Assembly (NCBI GenBank): GCA_900540335.1
Contig: UQFC01000037.1
Location: 1-25,170, forward strand
Origin: an uncultured Clostridium sp.
GTDB taxonomy: Bacteria; Bacillota; Clostridia; Lachnospirales; Lachnospiraceae
Reading direction: 5' to 3'
Length of the DNA: 25,170 bases
This document shows positions 13,956 to 21,504 of this stretch, piece by piece. The notes beneath the pieces are model-generated. The model did no database searches. It had not been told where the DNA came from and was given only the letters and a program-made list of their open reading frames with translations. Position 1 is the stretch's first letter, and the number at the start of each line of letters is the position of its first letter. The translations under genes were made by a program, and so were the position numbers.

Positions 13956-14537
13956 ATGGCATTAGTACCTTATGTGATTGAGTCAACCAGCAGAGGAGAA
14001 CGTTCTTACGATATTTATTCCCGTTTATTAAAAGAGAGAATTATTTTCCTTGGAGAAGAAGTCAATGATGTTTCTGCCAGTCTGGTAGTAGCACAGCTTC
14101 TGTTCCTGGAGTCTGAGGATCCGGGCAAGGATATTAACTTATATATTAACAGCCCCGGCGGTTCTGTAACTGCCGGTATGGCAATTTACGATACCATGAA
14201 CTACATTAAGTGCGATGTGTCTACGGTCTGCATCGGCATGGCTGCCAGCATGGGAGCATTCCTTCTGGCAGGCGGTGCAAAGGGCAAGCGTTTTGCCCTG
14301 CCTAATGCAGAGGTGATGATTCACCAGCCGTCCGGCGGCGCACAGGGCCAGGCTACAGAGATTCAGATTGTAGCTGAAAAAATCCTGCAGACCAGAAAAA
14401 AATTAAATGAGATTCTGGCTGCCAACACCGGTCAGCCATACGAGGTTATCTGCCGCGATACGGAGCGCGATAATTACATGACTGCCGAGGAGGCTATGAA
14501 GTACGGTTTGATTGACCGGGTGATTGAAAAACACTAG
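13956..14537 (+). CDS. clpP: ATP-dependent Clp protease proteolytic subunit ClpP
   Basis: This 193-residue serine protease subunit forms the tetradecameric chamber that works with ClpX (next gene). The catalytic triad is visible: Ser98 in GMAASMG, His123 in MIHQPSGG and Asp172 in RDTERDN. INSPGGSVTAGMAIYDTM is the family signature. ATG 13956 with AGGAGG (13942-13947) 8 bases upstream gives the normal N-terminus MALVPYVIESTSRGERSYDI. The frame is open further upstream to 13824, but that extension crosses the terminator and has no family similarity. Expression probably depends on read-through of the attenuator-like leader. Confidence 0.98.
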   Translation: MALVPYVIESTSRGERSYDIYSRLLKERIIFLGEEVNDVSASLVVAQLLFLESEDPGKDINLYINSPGGSVTAGMAIYDTMNYIKCDVSTVCIGMAASMGAFLLAGGAKGKRFALPNAEVMIHQPSGGAQGQATEIQIVAEKILQTRKKLNEILAANTGQPYEVICRDTERDNYMTAEEAMKYGLIDRVIEKH

Positions 14538-14559
14538 GAAAGGATAGAGGTGTGCCAAT

Positions 14560-15855
14560 ATGCCGAACAGACCTGAGGACAGAGTCAGATGTTCTTTTTG
14601 CGGGAAACCCCAGGAACAGGTAAAAAAGCTGATTGCAGGGAATAATAACGTATTTATCTGTGACGAGTGCATTGACCTTTGTGCAGAGATTCTGGAAGAG
14701 GAAATGGATGATAATGAGGAAGTGGATCTGGGGGAGATCAACCTTCTCAAGCCAAAGGAGATCAAGGCATTTCTTGATGAATATGTGATTGGCCAGGATG
14801 CGGCAAAGAAAGCCCTTTCTGTAGCTGTTTATAATCACTACAAGCGGATTACCTCCGCAAAAGACATGGAAGTGGATATCCAAAAGAGTAATATTCTGCT
14901 GCTGGGACCGACCGGTTCCGGAAAGACCTACCTGGCACAGACTCTGGCAAAGGTTCTCAACGTCCCCTTTGCCATTGCAGATGCGACTGCTCTGACAGAA
15001 GCCGGATATGTAGGCGAGGATGTGGAAAATATTCTTTTGAAGCTGATTCAGGCGGCAGACGGAGATATTCACCGTGCAGAGTACGGGATTATTTACATTG
15101 ACGAGATTGATAAGATTACGAAAAAATCCGAAAATGTATCCATTACGAGAGATGTGTCCGGAGAAGGGGTACAGCAGGCTCTTTTAAAGATTCTGGAGGG
15201 AACCGTTGCCAGTGTTCCTCCCCAGGGAGGCAGAAAGCATCCCCATCAGGAGCTTTTGCAGATTGATACCACCAATATTCTCTTTATTTGCGGCGGAGCC
15301 TTTGACGGTCTGGAGAAGATTGTAGAAAGCCGGCTCAGTGCAGGCTCCATTGGCTTTAACGCAGAGGTAGTAGATAGAAACAAGACGGATATTGATGAAC
15401 TTTTAAAACAGGCTGAACCGCAGGATCTGGTAAAATTTGGTCTGATTCCGGAATTTATCGGACGTGTACCGGTTGTAGTTTCTCTGGAACTGCTGGATGA
15501 GGATGCTCTGGTGCAGATTTTGTCTGAGCCGAAGAATGCCCTGACCAAGCAGTATCAGAAGCTGTTTGAGCTGGATGATGTTAAGCTGGAATTTACCCGG
15601 GATGCCCTGGCAGAGGTGGCAAAGCAGGCAGTTGCCAGAAAGACCGGCGCCAGAGGCCTTCGCTCCATTCTGGAGTCTGTGATGATGGATCTGATGTATG
15701 AGGTTCCGTCTAACAACAATATTGGTATTTGTACCATTACCCGTCAGGTGGTCGATGGAACTGGAGAGCCGGAGCTGGTATACCGTGATACGGCTGTGCC
15801 GCATAAGACACTCTCCCAGAGACTGAAGAAGGATAAAACAGGCGAGATTGCCTGA
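14560..15855 (+). CDS. clpX: ATP-dependent Clp protease ATP-binding subunit ClpX
   Basis: This 431-residue AAA+ unfoldase delivers substrates to ClpP. The N-terminal zinc-binding domain has the four cysteines in CSFC (11, 14) and CDEC (34, 37). Walker A is GPTGSGKT (116-123), pore loop GYVGED (149-154) and Walker B IIYIDEIDKI (D181/E182). The ClpP-contact loop follows the family, with IGF in SIGFNAEV. Sensor 2 is KTGARGLRSILE. It starts 22 bases after clpP with no promoter between, so the two are co-transcribed. A likely terminator follows at 15869. Confidence 0.98.
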   Translation: MPNRPEDRVRCSFCGKPQEQVKKLIAGNNNVFICDECIDLCAEILEEEMDDNEEVDLGEINLLKPKEIKAFLDEYVIGQDAAKKALSVAVYNHYKRITSAKDMEVDIQKSNILLLGPTGSGKTYLAQTLAKVLNVPFAIADATALTEAGYVGEDVENILLKLIQAADGDIHRAEYGIIYIDEIDKITKKSENVSITRDVSGEGVQQALLKILEGTVASVPPQGGRKHPHQELLQIDTTNILFICGGAFDGLEKIVESRLSAGSIGFNAEVVDRNKTDIDELLKQAEPQDLVKFGLIPEFIGRVPVVVSLELLDEDALVQILSEPKNALTKQYQKLFELDDVKLEFTRDALAEVAKQAVARKTGARGLRSILESVMMDLMYEVPSNNNIGICTITRQVVDGTGEPELVYRDTAVPHKTLSQRLKKDKTGEIA

Positions 15856-15868
15856 GAAAGCAATGGAG

Positions 15869-15899
15869 AAATGGGGGCGTAATGCTCCCATTTTGCTTT
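15869..15899 (+). terminator. Terminator after clpX
   Basis: AAATGGG (15869-15875) pairs with CCCATTT (15887-15893), extended inward by G-T, G-C and C-G pairs to a GTAAT loop, and is followed by TTGCTTT. It starts 13 bases after the clpX stop. The interrupted T-run suggests partial read-through into lon. Confidence 0.65.
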
Positions 15900-15932
15900 A
15901 TCACTGGAAAATGCTTCCTATGAGATAAAACG

Positions 15933-15946
15933 CTTCGCAAACGAAG
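15933..15946 (+). promoter_or_regulatory. Small palindrome upstream of lon
   Basis: CTTCG (15933-15937), CAAA, CGAAG (15942-15946), just before an A/T-rich TATAAA (15952-15957) and 36 bases before lon. No good -35 box is seen at 16-18 bases from TATAAA. It may be a repressor half-site pair. It is neither CIRCE nor the CtsR heptad repeat, and the half-sites are in the opposite order to a LexA box. Confidence 0.25.
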
Positions 15947-15981
15947 AAAACTATAAATGTTGAAAGGAAAAAAGGAAATAT

Positions 15982-18306
15982 ATGCAGCAGATAATCGTGA
16001 CGATGCCGGTAATTGCCCTGCGCGGCCTTACCGTGCTGCCCGGCATGACAGTCAGCTTTGATATCAGCCGTGCAAAATCTGTAGCGGCGGTAGAAAAGGC
16101 TATGGTCAGCGATCAGAGAGCCGGACTTTTTACCCAGAAGGATCCGGAAAATGCAGATCCGTCCCTGGATCAGCTCTATCACATTGGAACTATTGTGCGG
16201 ATCAAGCAGCTGGTAAAAATGCCCGGAGGAATTATCAGAGTCATGGTAGAAGGTCTGGTAAGGGCAGAGCTTCTGGAGCTGGACAGCGAGGAGCCATCTC
16301 TGATTGGTGAGGTTTTAGAGTCTCCGGTTCTGGAAGGCGAGGAAGACTATGTAACCTCAGAGGCCATGATCCGGGTGCTGAAGGACAAGTCAGAGGAATA
16401 TGGAAAACAGCATCCGAAATTTGCAAAAGAGGTTTTGCCGAACCTTCTGCGCTGTGAAAAGCTGTCTCCCCTGATGATGCAGATGGCAAGCGAAATGCCC
16501 TGGGATTACCGGATTCGCCAGCAGTATTTAGAGGCTGCCAATGAGGATGAGCAGTATGAGGTGATTGTTGCCAGCCTGGTAAATGAGGTAGAGATTTCCA
16601 GAATTCGCCGGGAATTTCAGGAAAAAGTAAAGCAGAGTATTGATCAGAACCAGAAAGAGTATATTCTGCGGGAGCAGATGAAAATCATCCGTGAGGAGCT
16701 GGGGGAGGATCCGGTTTCCGATGCAGATGAGTATGAGAAGCAGCTCCAGGCTCTGAAGGCGGACAAGGAAGTGAAGGAAAAGCTTCAGAAGGAAATCGAA
16801 CGGTTCAAGGGAATGCCGGGAGGAAGCCAGGAGGCCAACGTACTGCGCACCTACATAGAGACGCTTCTGGAGCTGCCCTGGAATAAAATGTCCCGGGATA
16901 ATAATAATTTAAAGCATGCAGAGGAAATTCTTGAAGAGGATCATTATGGCCTGGAAAAGGTAAAAGAAAGGGTTCTTGAATACCTGGCTGTGCGGATTCT
17001 TACGAAGAAGGGAACCAGTCCCATTATCTGTCTGGTAGGACCGCCGGGAACAGGAAAAACCTCCATTGCCCGGTCTGTGGCAAGAGCGCTGGGGAAAAAG
17101 TATGTCCGCATCAGTCTGGGCGGCGTCCGTGATGAGGCGGAAATCCGCGGTCACAGAAAAACTTATGTAGGCGCTATGCCAGGACGCATGGTAGACGGGC
17201 TGCGTCAGGCCGGAGTGGCAAATCCGCTGATGCTTCTGGACGAGATTGACAAAGTCAGCAGCGACTATAAGGGAGATACTTTTTCCGCACTTCTGGAGGT
17301 GCTGGACGGAGAGCAGAATGTGAAATTCCGGGATCACTATGTGGAGGTTCCCATTGATCTGTCCAATGTTCTTTTTATTGCAACAGCCAACACAACACAG
17401 ACCATTCCGCGTCCGCTCTTAGACCGTATGGAGGTGATTGAAATCAACAGCTATACGGAAAACGAAAAATTTCATATTGCCAGAAATTACCTGGTTGGAA
17501 AGCAGCTGGAGAGAAACGGACTGACAAAGGAGCAGCTGATTCTGACAGACGGCGCCTTAAAAAAGATCATTCACAATTACACCAGAGAGGCCGGTGTCCG
17601 CAATCTGGAGCGCCGGATTGGAGACATCTGCAGAAAGGCTGCAAGAGAATTTCTGGAGGATAAGAAGAAGGTTATCCGCGTGACCGAATCCGGTCTGGAA
17701 AAGTACCTGGGTAAGGAGAGAGTAACCTTTGAGGATGCCAATGAAGAGGATGAGGTAGGAATTGTCCGCGGACTGGCATGGACCAGCGTAGGAGGCGATA
17801 CCCTTCAGATCGAAGTCAATGTGATGCCCGGACAGGGAAATCTGAAGCTGACCGGTCAGATGGGAGATGTGATGAAGGAGTCTGCCCAGACAGCTTTGAC
17901 TTATGTGCGTTCCGTTTGTCCCCAGTATCAGGTGGCAGATGATTATTTTGAAAAACATGATCTTCACATTCACATTCCCGAGGGAGCTGTTCCCAAGGAT
18001 GGTCCCTCTGCCGGAATTACCATGGCAACGGCAATGCTTTCTGCAGTGATCAACAGAAAGGTACGGGCTGAGGTTGCCATGACGGGAGAGATCACCCTGC
18101 GGGGCCGTGTGCTTCCTATCGGCGGTCTGAAGGAGAAGATCCTGGCAGCTAAGATGGCCCATATGAAAAAGGTGCTGGTGCCTGACAAGAACAGACCGGA
18201 TATTGCGGAGCTGTCCAGGGAAATCACCAAGGGGCTGACGATTGTTTATGTGAAAACGATGGAGGATGTGCTGAAGGAAGCCTTTGCAGAGGCAGAACCG
18301 GCATAA
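15982..18306 (+). CDS. lon: ATP-dependent protease Lon (LonA type)
   Basis: This 774-residue cytoplasmic AAA+ serine protease degrades damaged and regulatory proteins. The N-terminal LON substrate domain begins at VIALRGLTVLPGM; a helical middle region ~190-300 follows. Walker A is GPPGTGKT (353-360), Walker B is LMLLDEIDKV and a sensor region has ANTTQTIPRPLLDRMEVIE. The protease domain has the catalytic Ser676 in PKDGPSAGITMA and Lys719 in GGLKEKIL, with the family's usual spacing of 43 residues. AAAGGAAA precedes the ATG. It follows clpX after 126 bases and is 16 bases before engB, a conserved arrangement in Firmicutes. Confidence 0.97.
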   Translation: MQQIIVTMPVIALRGLTVLPGMTVSFDISRAKSVAAVEKAMVSDQRAGLFTQKDPENADPSLDQLYHIGTIVRIKQLVKMPGGIIRVMVEGLVRAELLELDSEEPSLIGEVLESPVLEGEEDYVTSEAMIRVLKDKSEEYGKQHPKFAKEVLPNLLRCEKLSPLMMQMASEMPWDYRIRQQYLEAANEDEQYEVIVASLVNEVEISRIRREFQEKVKQSIDQNQKEYILREQMKIIREELGEDPVSDADEYEKQLQALKADKEVKEKLQKEIERFKGMPGGSQEANVLRTYIETLLELPWNKMSRDNNNLKHAEEILEEDHYGLEKVKERVLEYLAVRILTKKGTSPIICLVGPPGTGKTSIARSVARALGKKYVRISLGGVRDEAEIRGHRKTYVGAMPGRMVDGLRQAGVANPLMLLDEIDKVSSDYKGDTFSALLEVLDGEQNVKFRDHYVEVPIDLSNVLFIATANTTQTIPRPLLDRMEVIEINSYTENEKFHIARNYLVGKQLERNGLTKEQLILTDGALKKIIHNYTREAGVRNLERRIGDICRKAAREFLEDKKKVIRVTESGLEKYLGKERVTFEDANEEDEVGIVRGLAWTSVGGDTLQIEVNVMPGQGNLKLTGQMGDVMKESAQTALTYVRSVCPQYQVADDYFEKHDLHIHIPEGAVPKDGPSAGITMATAMLSAVINRKVRAEVAMTGEITLRGRVLPIGGLKEKILAAKMAHMKKVLVPDKNRPDIAELSREITKGLTIVYVKTMEDVLKEAFAEAEPA

Positions 18307-18322
18307 ACAGAAAGGACAGGAA

Positions 18323-18940
18323 ATGATTATCAGAAAAGCTGAACTGGAAACCGTATGCGGCATTACCAGCCGTCTGCCGGAAAATACCTGCCCGGAGTTT
18401 GCCTTTGCAGGCAAGTCCAATGTGGGAAAATCTTCTCTGATTAACGGGCTTTTAAACAGAAAGTCTCTGGCGAGAACCTCTTCCCAGCCGGGAAAAACAC
18501 AGACTATTAATTTCTATAATATCAATGACGAGCTGTATTTTGTGGATCTTCCGGGCTACGGCTATGCCAAGGTATCTGTAGAGGTCAAGGCAAAATGGGG
18601 AAAGATGATTGAGCGGTATCTGAGAAAATCACCTGTTCTCAGATGCGTGTTCCTTTTAATTGACATTCGCCATGAGCCGTCTGAGAATGATCGGATGATG
18701 TATGACTGGATTGTTGCCAACGGATATCATCCGGTGATTATTGCAACAAAGCTGGATAAGCTGAAGAGAAGCCAGGTGGCAAAGCAGATTAAGGTGCTGC
18801 GTCAGGGGCTGGGCATGGAAAAGGATGACATTCTGATTCCCTTCTCAGCAGAAACAAAGCAGGGAAGAGACGAAATCTGGGAGCTGATTGAGGGAATGTG
18901 TGCTTCAGGATTACCGGAGGAACGGGAGGAAACCCTGTAA
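18323..18940 (+). CDS. engB: Ribosome biogenesis GTPase EngB (YsxC/YihA)
   Basis: This 205-residue TRAFAC GTPase is needed for 50S subunit assembly in Firmicutes. The G motifs are in order: G1 GKSNVGKSS (30-38), G2 region SSQPGKTQTINFY, G3 DLPGYG (75-80), G4 TKLD (142-145) and G5 SAETKQG (175-181). ATG 18323, after AGGACAGGAA, gives the usual MIIRKAELETVCG start. A longer frame from 18284 overlaps lon and would add an unlikely basic tail. It is co-transcribed with lon. Confidence 0.97.
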   Translation: MIIRKAELETVCGITSRLPENTCPEFAFAGKSNVGKSSLINGLLNRKSLARTSSQPGKTQTINFYNINDELYFVDLPGYGYAKVSVEVKAKWGKMIERYLRKSPVLRCVFLLIDIRHEPSENDRMMYDWIVANGYHPVIIATKLDKLKRSQVAKQIKVLRQGLGMEKDDILIPFSAETKQGRDEIWELIEGMCASGLPEEREETL

Positions 18941-18978
18941 TCGGGATAAAATCAAAGGAAAAGGCAGGGAGGCAACGT

Positions 18979-20136
18979 ATGCTGACAGAGAAGGAACTGG
19001 CATATATCGAGGAACATGCGCAGGAGGGCAGGGAGCTTTTGCTGACTCTGGCTAGGATTCCCGCCCCTTCCCATCACGAGGAGAAGCGGGCGCGGTTCTG
19101 TAAGGACTGGCTGGAAGCCCACGGAGCTCAAAATGTGGTGATTGATGATGCCTTAAATGTGGTTTATCCGATTGGAGTAACAGAGGACAATCCTGTAACA
19201 GTCTTTATGGCCCACATGGATGTGGTTTTTCCTGACACGGAAGAATTGCCTCTGACGGTAAAGGACGGGAAGATCTTCTGTCCCGGTGTGGGAGACGATA
19301 CAGCCAATGTGGCGGCTCTTTTGATGGCTGCCGCCTATGTGACAGAGCAGGGGCTCAGACCGGAGCAGGGAGGCGTGATTTTTGTCTGCAATTCCTGTGA
19401 AGAGGGACTGGGCAATCTGAAAGGTTCACGAAAAATTTGCGATACCTACGGAAAGAGGATTCAGGCCTTCTATACCCTGGATCTGTATCTGGACCGGTAT
19501 GTGACACGGTCTGTGGGCTCCTGCCGGTACCGGGTAAAGGTGACTGCAGAGGGAGGCCATTCCTACCTGGATTTCGGGAAGGAGAATGCCATTGCCAGAC
19601 TGGCGGAATTTATCACCGGCCTTTATCAGATTCAGGTTCCCCGGGAGGGACGGACAACCTACAATGTGGGCACGATTCAGGGAGGCACCTCGGTCAATAC
19701 CATTGCCCAGCAGGCAGAGATAACCTGTGAATTTCGTTCGGACTGCAGGGAAAGCCTGAAGGAGATGGAACACAGATTTTACGGTCTGATTGAGGAGTTT
19801 CAAAGCAAAGGCGTTTCCATAGAGGCAGAGGTGATTGGAATTCGTCCCTGTGAGGGAAAGGTAGATGCTGCTGCAAGACAGCAGATGTTTGACTATGTGG
19901 AGGAAGCTGTTTTTCATGCCTGCGGGGTAAAACCGGGAACCGGTTCCAGCTCAACAGACTGCAATATTCCCCTGTCTCTGGGGATTCCTGCAGTATGCTT
20001 TGGAGCCTGCCGGGGAAAGGGCTTTCACACAAGGGAGGAATTTGTGTATGAAGACTCCCTGATTCCCGGATATCAGACAGCCCTGGAGATGGTGCTTCAC
20101 TATTTTAGTGTAACAGCTCATCCATGCCCGCTGTAA
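18979..20136 (+). CDS. M20-family metallopeptidase
   Basis: This 385-residue cytoplasmic zinc peptidase of the M20 (peptidase T / ArgE / DapE) superfamily has no signal peptide. The metal-site motifs are AHMDVVFPD (H79, D81), GVGDDTAN (D107), the catalytic Glu pair NSCEEG (E141/E142), SSTDCNIPLS and the C-terminal KGFHTREEF histidine. The dimerisation-domain motif GGHSYLDFGKENAIA and NVGTIQGGTSVNTIA are also typical. It most resembles tripeptidase-like members, but the exact substrate cannot be told. GGGAGG (18967-18972) lies 6 bases before ATG 18979; the open frame upstream to 18898 overlaps engB and is discounted. It starts 38 bases after engB and is probably the last gene of that operon. 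Confidence 0.9.
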   Translation: MLTEKELAYIEEHAQEGRELLLTLARIPAPSHHEEKRARFCKDWLEAHGAQNVVIDDALNVVYPIGVTEDNPVTVFMAHMDVVFPDTEELPLTVKDGKIFCPGVGDDTANVAALLMAAAYVTEQGLRPEQGGVIFVCNSCEEGLGNLKGSRKICDTYGKRIQAFYTLDLYLDRYVTRSVGSCRYRVKVTAEGGHSYLDFGKENAIARLAEFITGLYQIQVPREGRTTYNVGTIQGGTSVNTIAQQAEITCEFRSDCRESLKEMEHRFYGLIEEFQSKGVSIEAEVIGIRPCEGKVDAAARQQMFDYVEEAVFHACGVKPGTGSSSTDCNIPLSLGIPAVCFGACRGKGFHTREEFVYEDSLIPGYQTALEMVLHYFSVTAHPCPL

Positions 20137-20142
20137 GCGGGC
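20126..20142 (+). other. Hairpin enclosing the stop codon of the M20 gene
   Basis: GCCCGCT (20126-20132), loop GTA, AGCGGGC (20136-20142). The TAA stop is split between loop and stem. No T-run follows, so it is not an intrinsic terminator; it may be a 3' stability element. The next real terminator is at 20212. Confidence 0.45.
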
Positions 20143-20211
20143 AGGAGGATGTATGGCTGAACGGTTATATGTTATCTGATATTATGCATACAACAGAATA
20201 CGGATTTACGG

Positions 20212-20258
20212 AAAGCAGGATGGTTCCCTGAAAAGGGGAGGCTGTCCTGCTTTTTGTT
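20212..20258 (+). terminator. Intrinsic terminator before the SLH protein gene
   Basis: AAAGCAGGA (20212-20220) pairs with TCCTGCTTT (20245-20253), and TTTTTGTTT (20251-20259) supplies the T-tract. Inside it a second stem, CCCT with AGGG closed by a GAAA tetraloop (20226-20237), caps the structure. It ends the lon-engB-M20 transcript. The following ~110 bases to 20367 are A/T-rich and should hold the next promoter, but I cannot assign a convincing -35/-10 pair. Confidence 0.85.
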
Positions 20259-20367
20259 TCAAATTGATTTTTGCTAAATTTCTCAAATTTTAAACACAAA
20301 ATGGTCACAAACCACTGGTATTTTCTTTTATGAACAATATCAGTCAATGACGAGAGGAGTTTTATAT

Positions 20368-21483
20368 ATGAGAAAAAAGCTGTGGAGGGTATGGGCCTGG
20401 GGGCTTTCGGCAGTGACAGCCGGTACAGCAGCTGCTTCGCAGTTAAGCCTGACAGCCATGGCCGCAGACAATAATCAGGATTATCGCCGGAAGGTGGTAG
20501 GAATTGCAGGGATTATTCAAAATGTGAGTACGGAGCTGGATACGCCGGTTACCAGAGCCCAGTTTGCTCATATGCTGGTGCAGGCTTCCGGTTACCGGGA
20601 CTATCTTCCTTCTGTCAGCAAGGTCTCTGTGTACGCAGATGTGCCGAAGGAATATTCCTACGCATCCAGCATCCGGATTGCGGCAGAGGAAAACTGGATG
20701 ACAGGATATCTGGGCGGAAATTTTAAACCGGATCAGCCCATAACCCTGAGGGAGGCGGTACGCGGAATCCTGGCTCTGCTGGGCTATACCAGTCAGGACT
20801 TTACGGGAGATGCAGCCAGTTCCAGAATGTCCCAGTATTATTCATTAGAGTTAAATGAGGAGGTAGACCGGCAGCCGGATGAAATTCTCAATAAAACGGA
20901 CTGCATCAATCTGTTTTATAATCTTTTAAAAACAGAGAGTAAAACTACAGGGCAGGTATATGGCCTCAGTCTTGGCTGTACGGTAAATGCAGATGGAGAA
21001 ATCAATCCCATGGGACTGGCAGACACCAATCTGACAGGGCCAAAGCTGATTCCCAAGGGCCGTCAGCCGGGAGATTATGTTCCCTTTAATGTTCAGGAGG
21101 CGAGTATCTATGTCAATGGAGAGGCTTCTAGCTATGAATCACTGAAAAGCTGTATTTCCAGCAATTATGTGGTAATTTACTATAATCAGCAGGCAAAAAC
21201 CATCTGGGCCTATGTGGCAGATGAGGACGTACAGTCCGGACGCTGCGTTGTACGGGGAACGGTGGAAAACATTTATTACAGCTCCAGCGATGTGATGACG
21301 CCCACTTCCATTACTCTGGAAGGAGAGTCGGATGAATATAAGCTGACCAGCTCTGACATGCAGTTTGCCTTTTCTATTTACGGTTCCCTGCGTGTAGGAG
21401 ATACCGTAACCCTGGTTTGTGAAAAATCAGAAAATGCCGATGGAGACGCCTCCTACACGGTTGTAGATTATGTAGAAGAATAG
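20368..21483 (+). CDS. SLH-domain surface protein of unknown function
   Basis: This is a 371-residue exported protein. The signal peptide is basic MRKK, then a hydrophobic stretch, with likely cleavage after LTAMA. S-layer-homology-like repeats span residues ~45-185: TRAQFAHMLVQASGY, YADVPKEYSYASSIRIAAEE, MTGYLGGNFKPDQPITLREA, and a weaker third copy around EILNKTDCINLFYNLL. SLH domains usually bind pyruvylated cell-wall polymer. The C-terminal half (~190-371) is beta-rich with repeated short strands (EASIYVNGEASSY, SGRCVVRGTVENIYY, SLRVGDTVTLVCEKS) and is not a family I know. The start is ATG 20368, because GAGGAG lies 8 bases upstream; an ATG at 20347 in the same frame has no such site. It is 21 bases before the adaptor gene, so it is likely part of the efflux operon. 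Confidence 0.82.
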   Translation: MRKKLWRVWAWGLSAVTAGTAAASQLSLTAMAADNNQDYRRKVVGIAGIIQNVSTELDTPVTRAQFAHMLVQASGYRDYLPSVSKVSVYADVPKEYSYASSIRIAAEENWMTGYLGGNFKPDQPITLREAVRGILALLGYTSQDFTGDAASSRMSQYYSLELNEEVDRQPDEILNKTDCINLFYNLLKTESKTTGQVYGLSLGCTVNADGEINPMGLADTNLTGPKLIPKGRQPGDYVPFNVQEASIYVNGEASSYESLKSCISSNYVVIYYNQQAKTIWAYVADEDVQSGRCVVRGTVENIYYSSSDVMTPTSITLEGESDEYKLTSSDMQFAFSIYGSLRVGDTVTLVCEKSENADGDASYTVVDYVEE

Positions 21484-21504
21484 CAGGGGAGAGTCGGAAA
21501 ACAG

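Noticed and set aside
15933..15946. LexA (SOS) box upstream of lon
   Set aside because: The Gram-positive LexA box is CGAAC-N4-GTTCG. Here the half-sites are in the opposite order (CTTCG...CGAAG).
12380..15981. CtsR or CIRCE heat-shock operators before tig, clpP or lon
   Set aside because: I searched by eye for the GGTCAAA heptad repeat and the TTAGCACTC-N9-GAGTGCTAA element and found neither.
18284..18322. Start of engB inside the end of lon
   Set aside because: The basic, Gln-rich extension is unlike EngB, and ATG 18323 has a ribosome site and the usual MIIRKAE start.
20153..20179. Eight-codon ORF (MAERLYVI) with AGGAGG just upstream, after the M20 gene
   Set aside because: It is very short, no gene follows within coupling distance, and a terminator comes 30 bases later. 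Probably chance, though the ribosome site is good.
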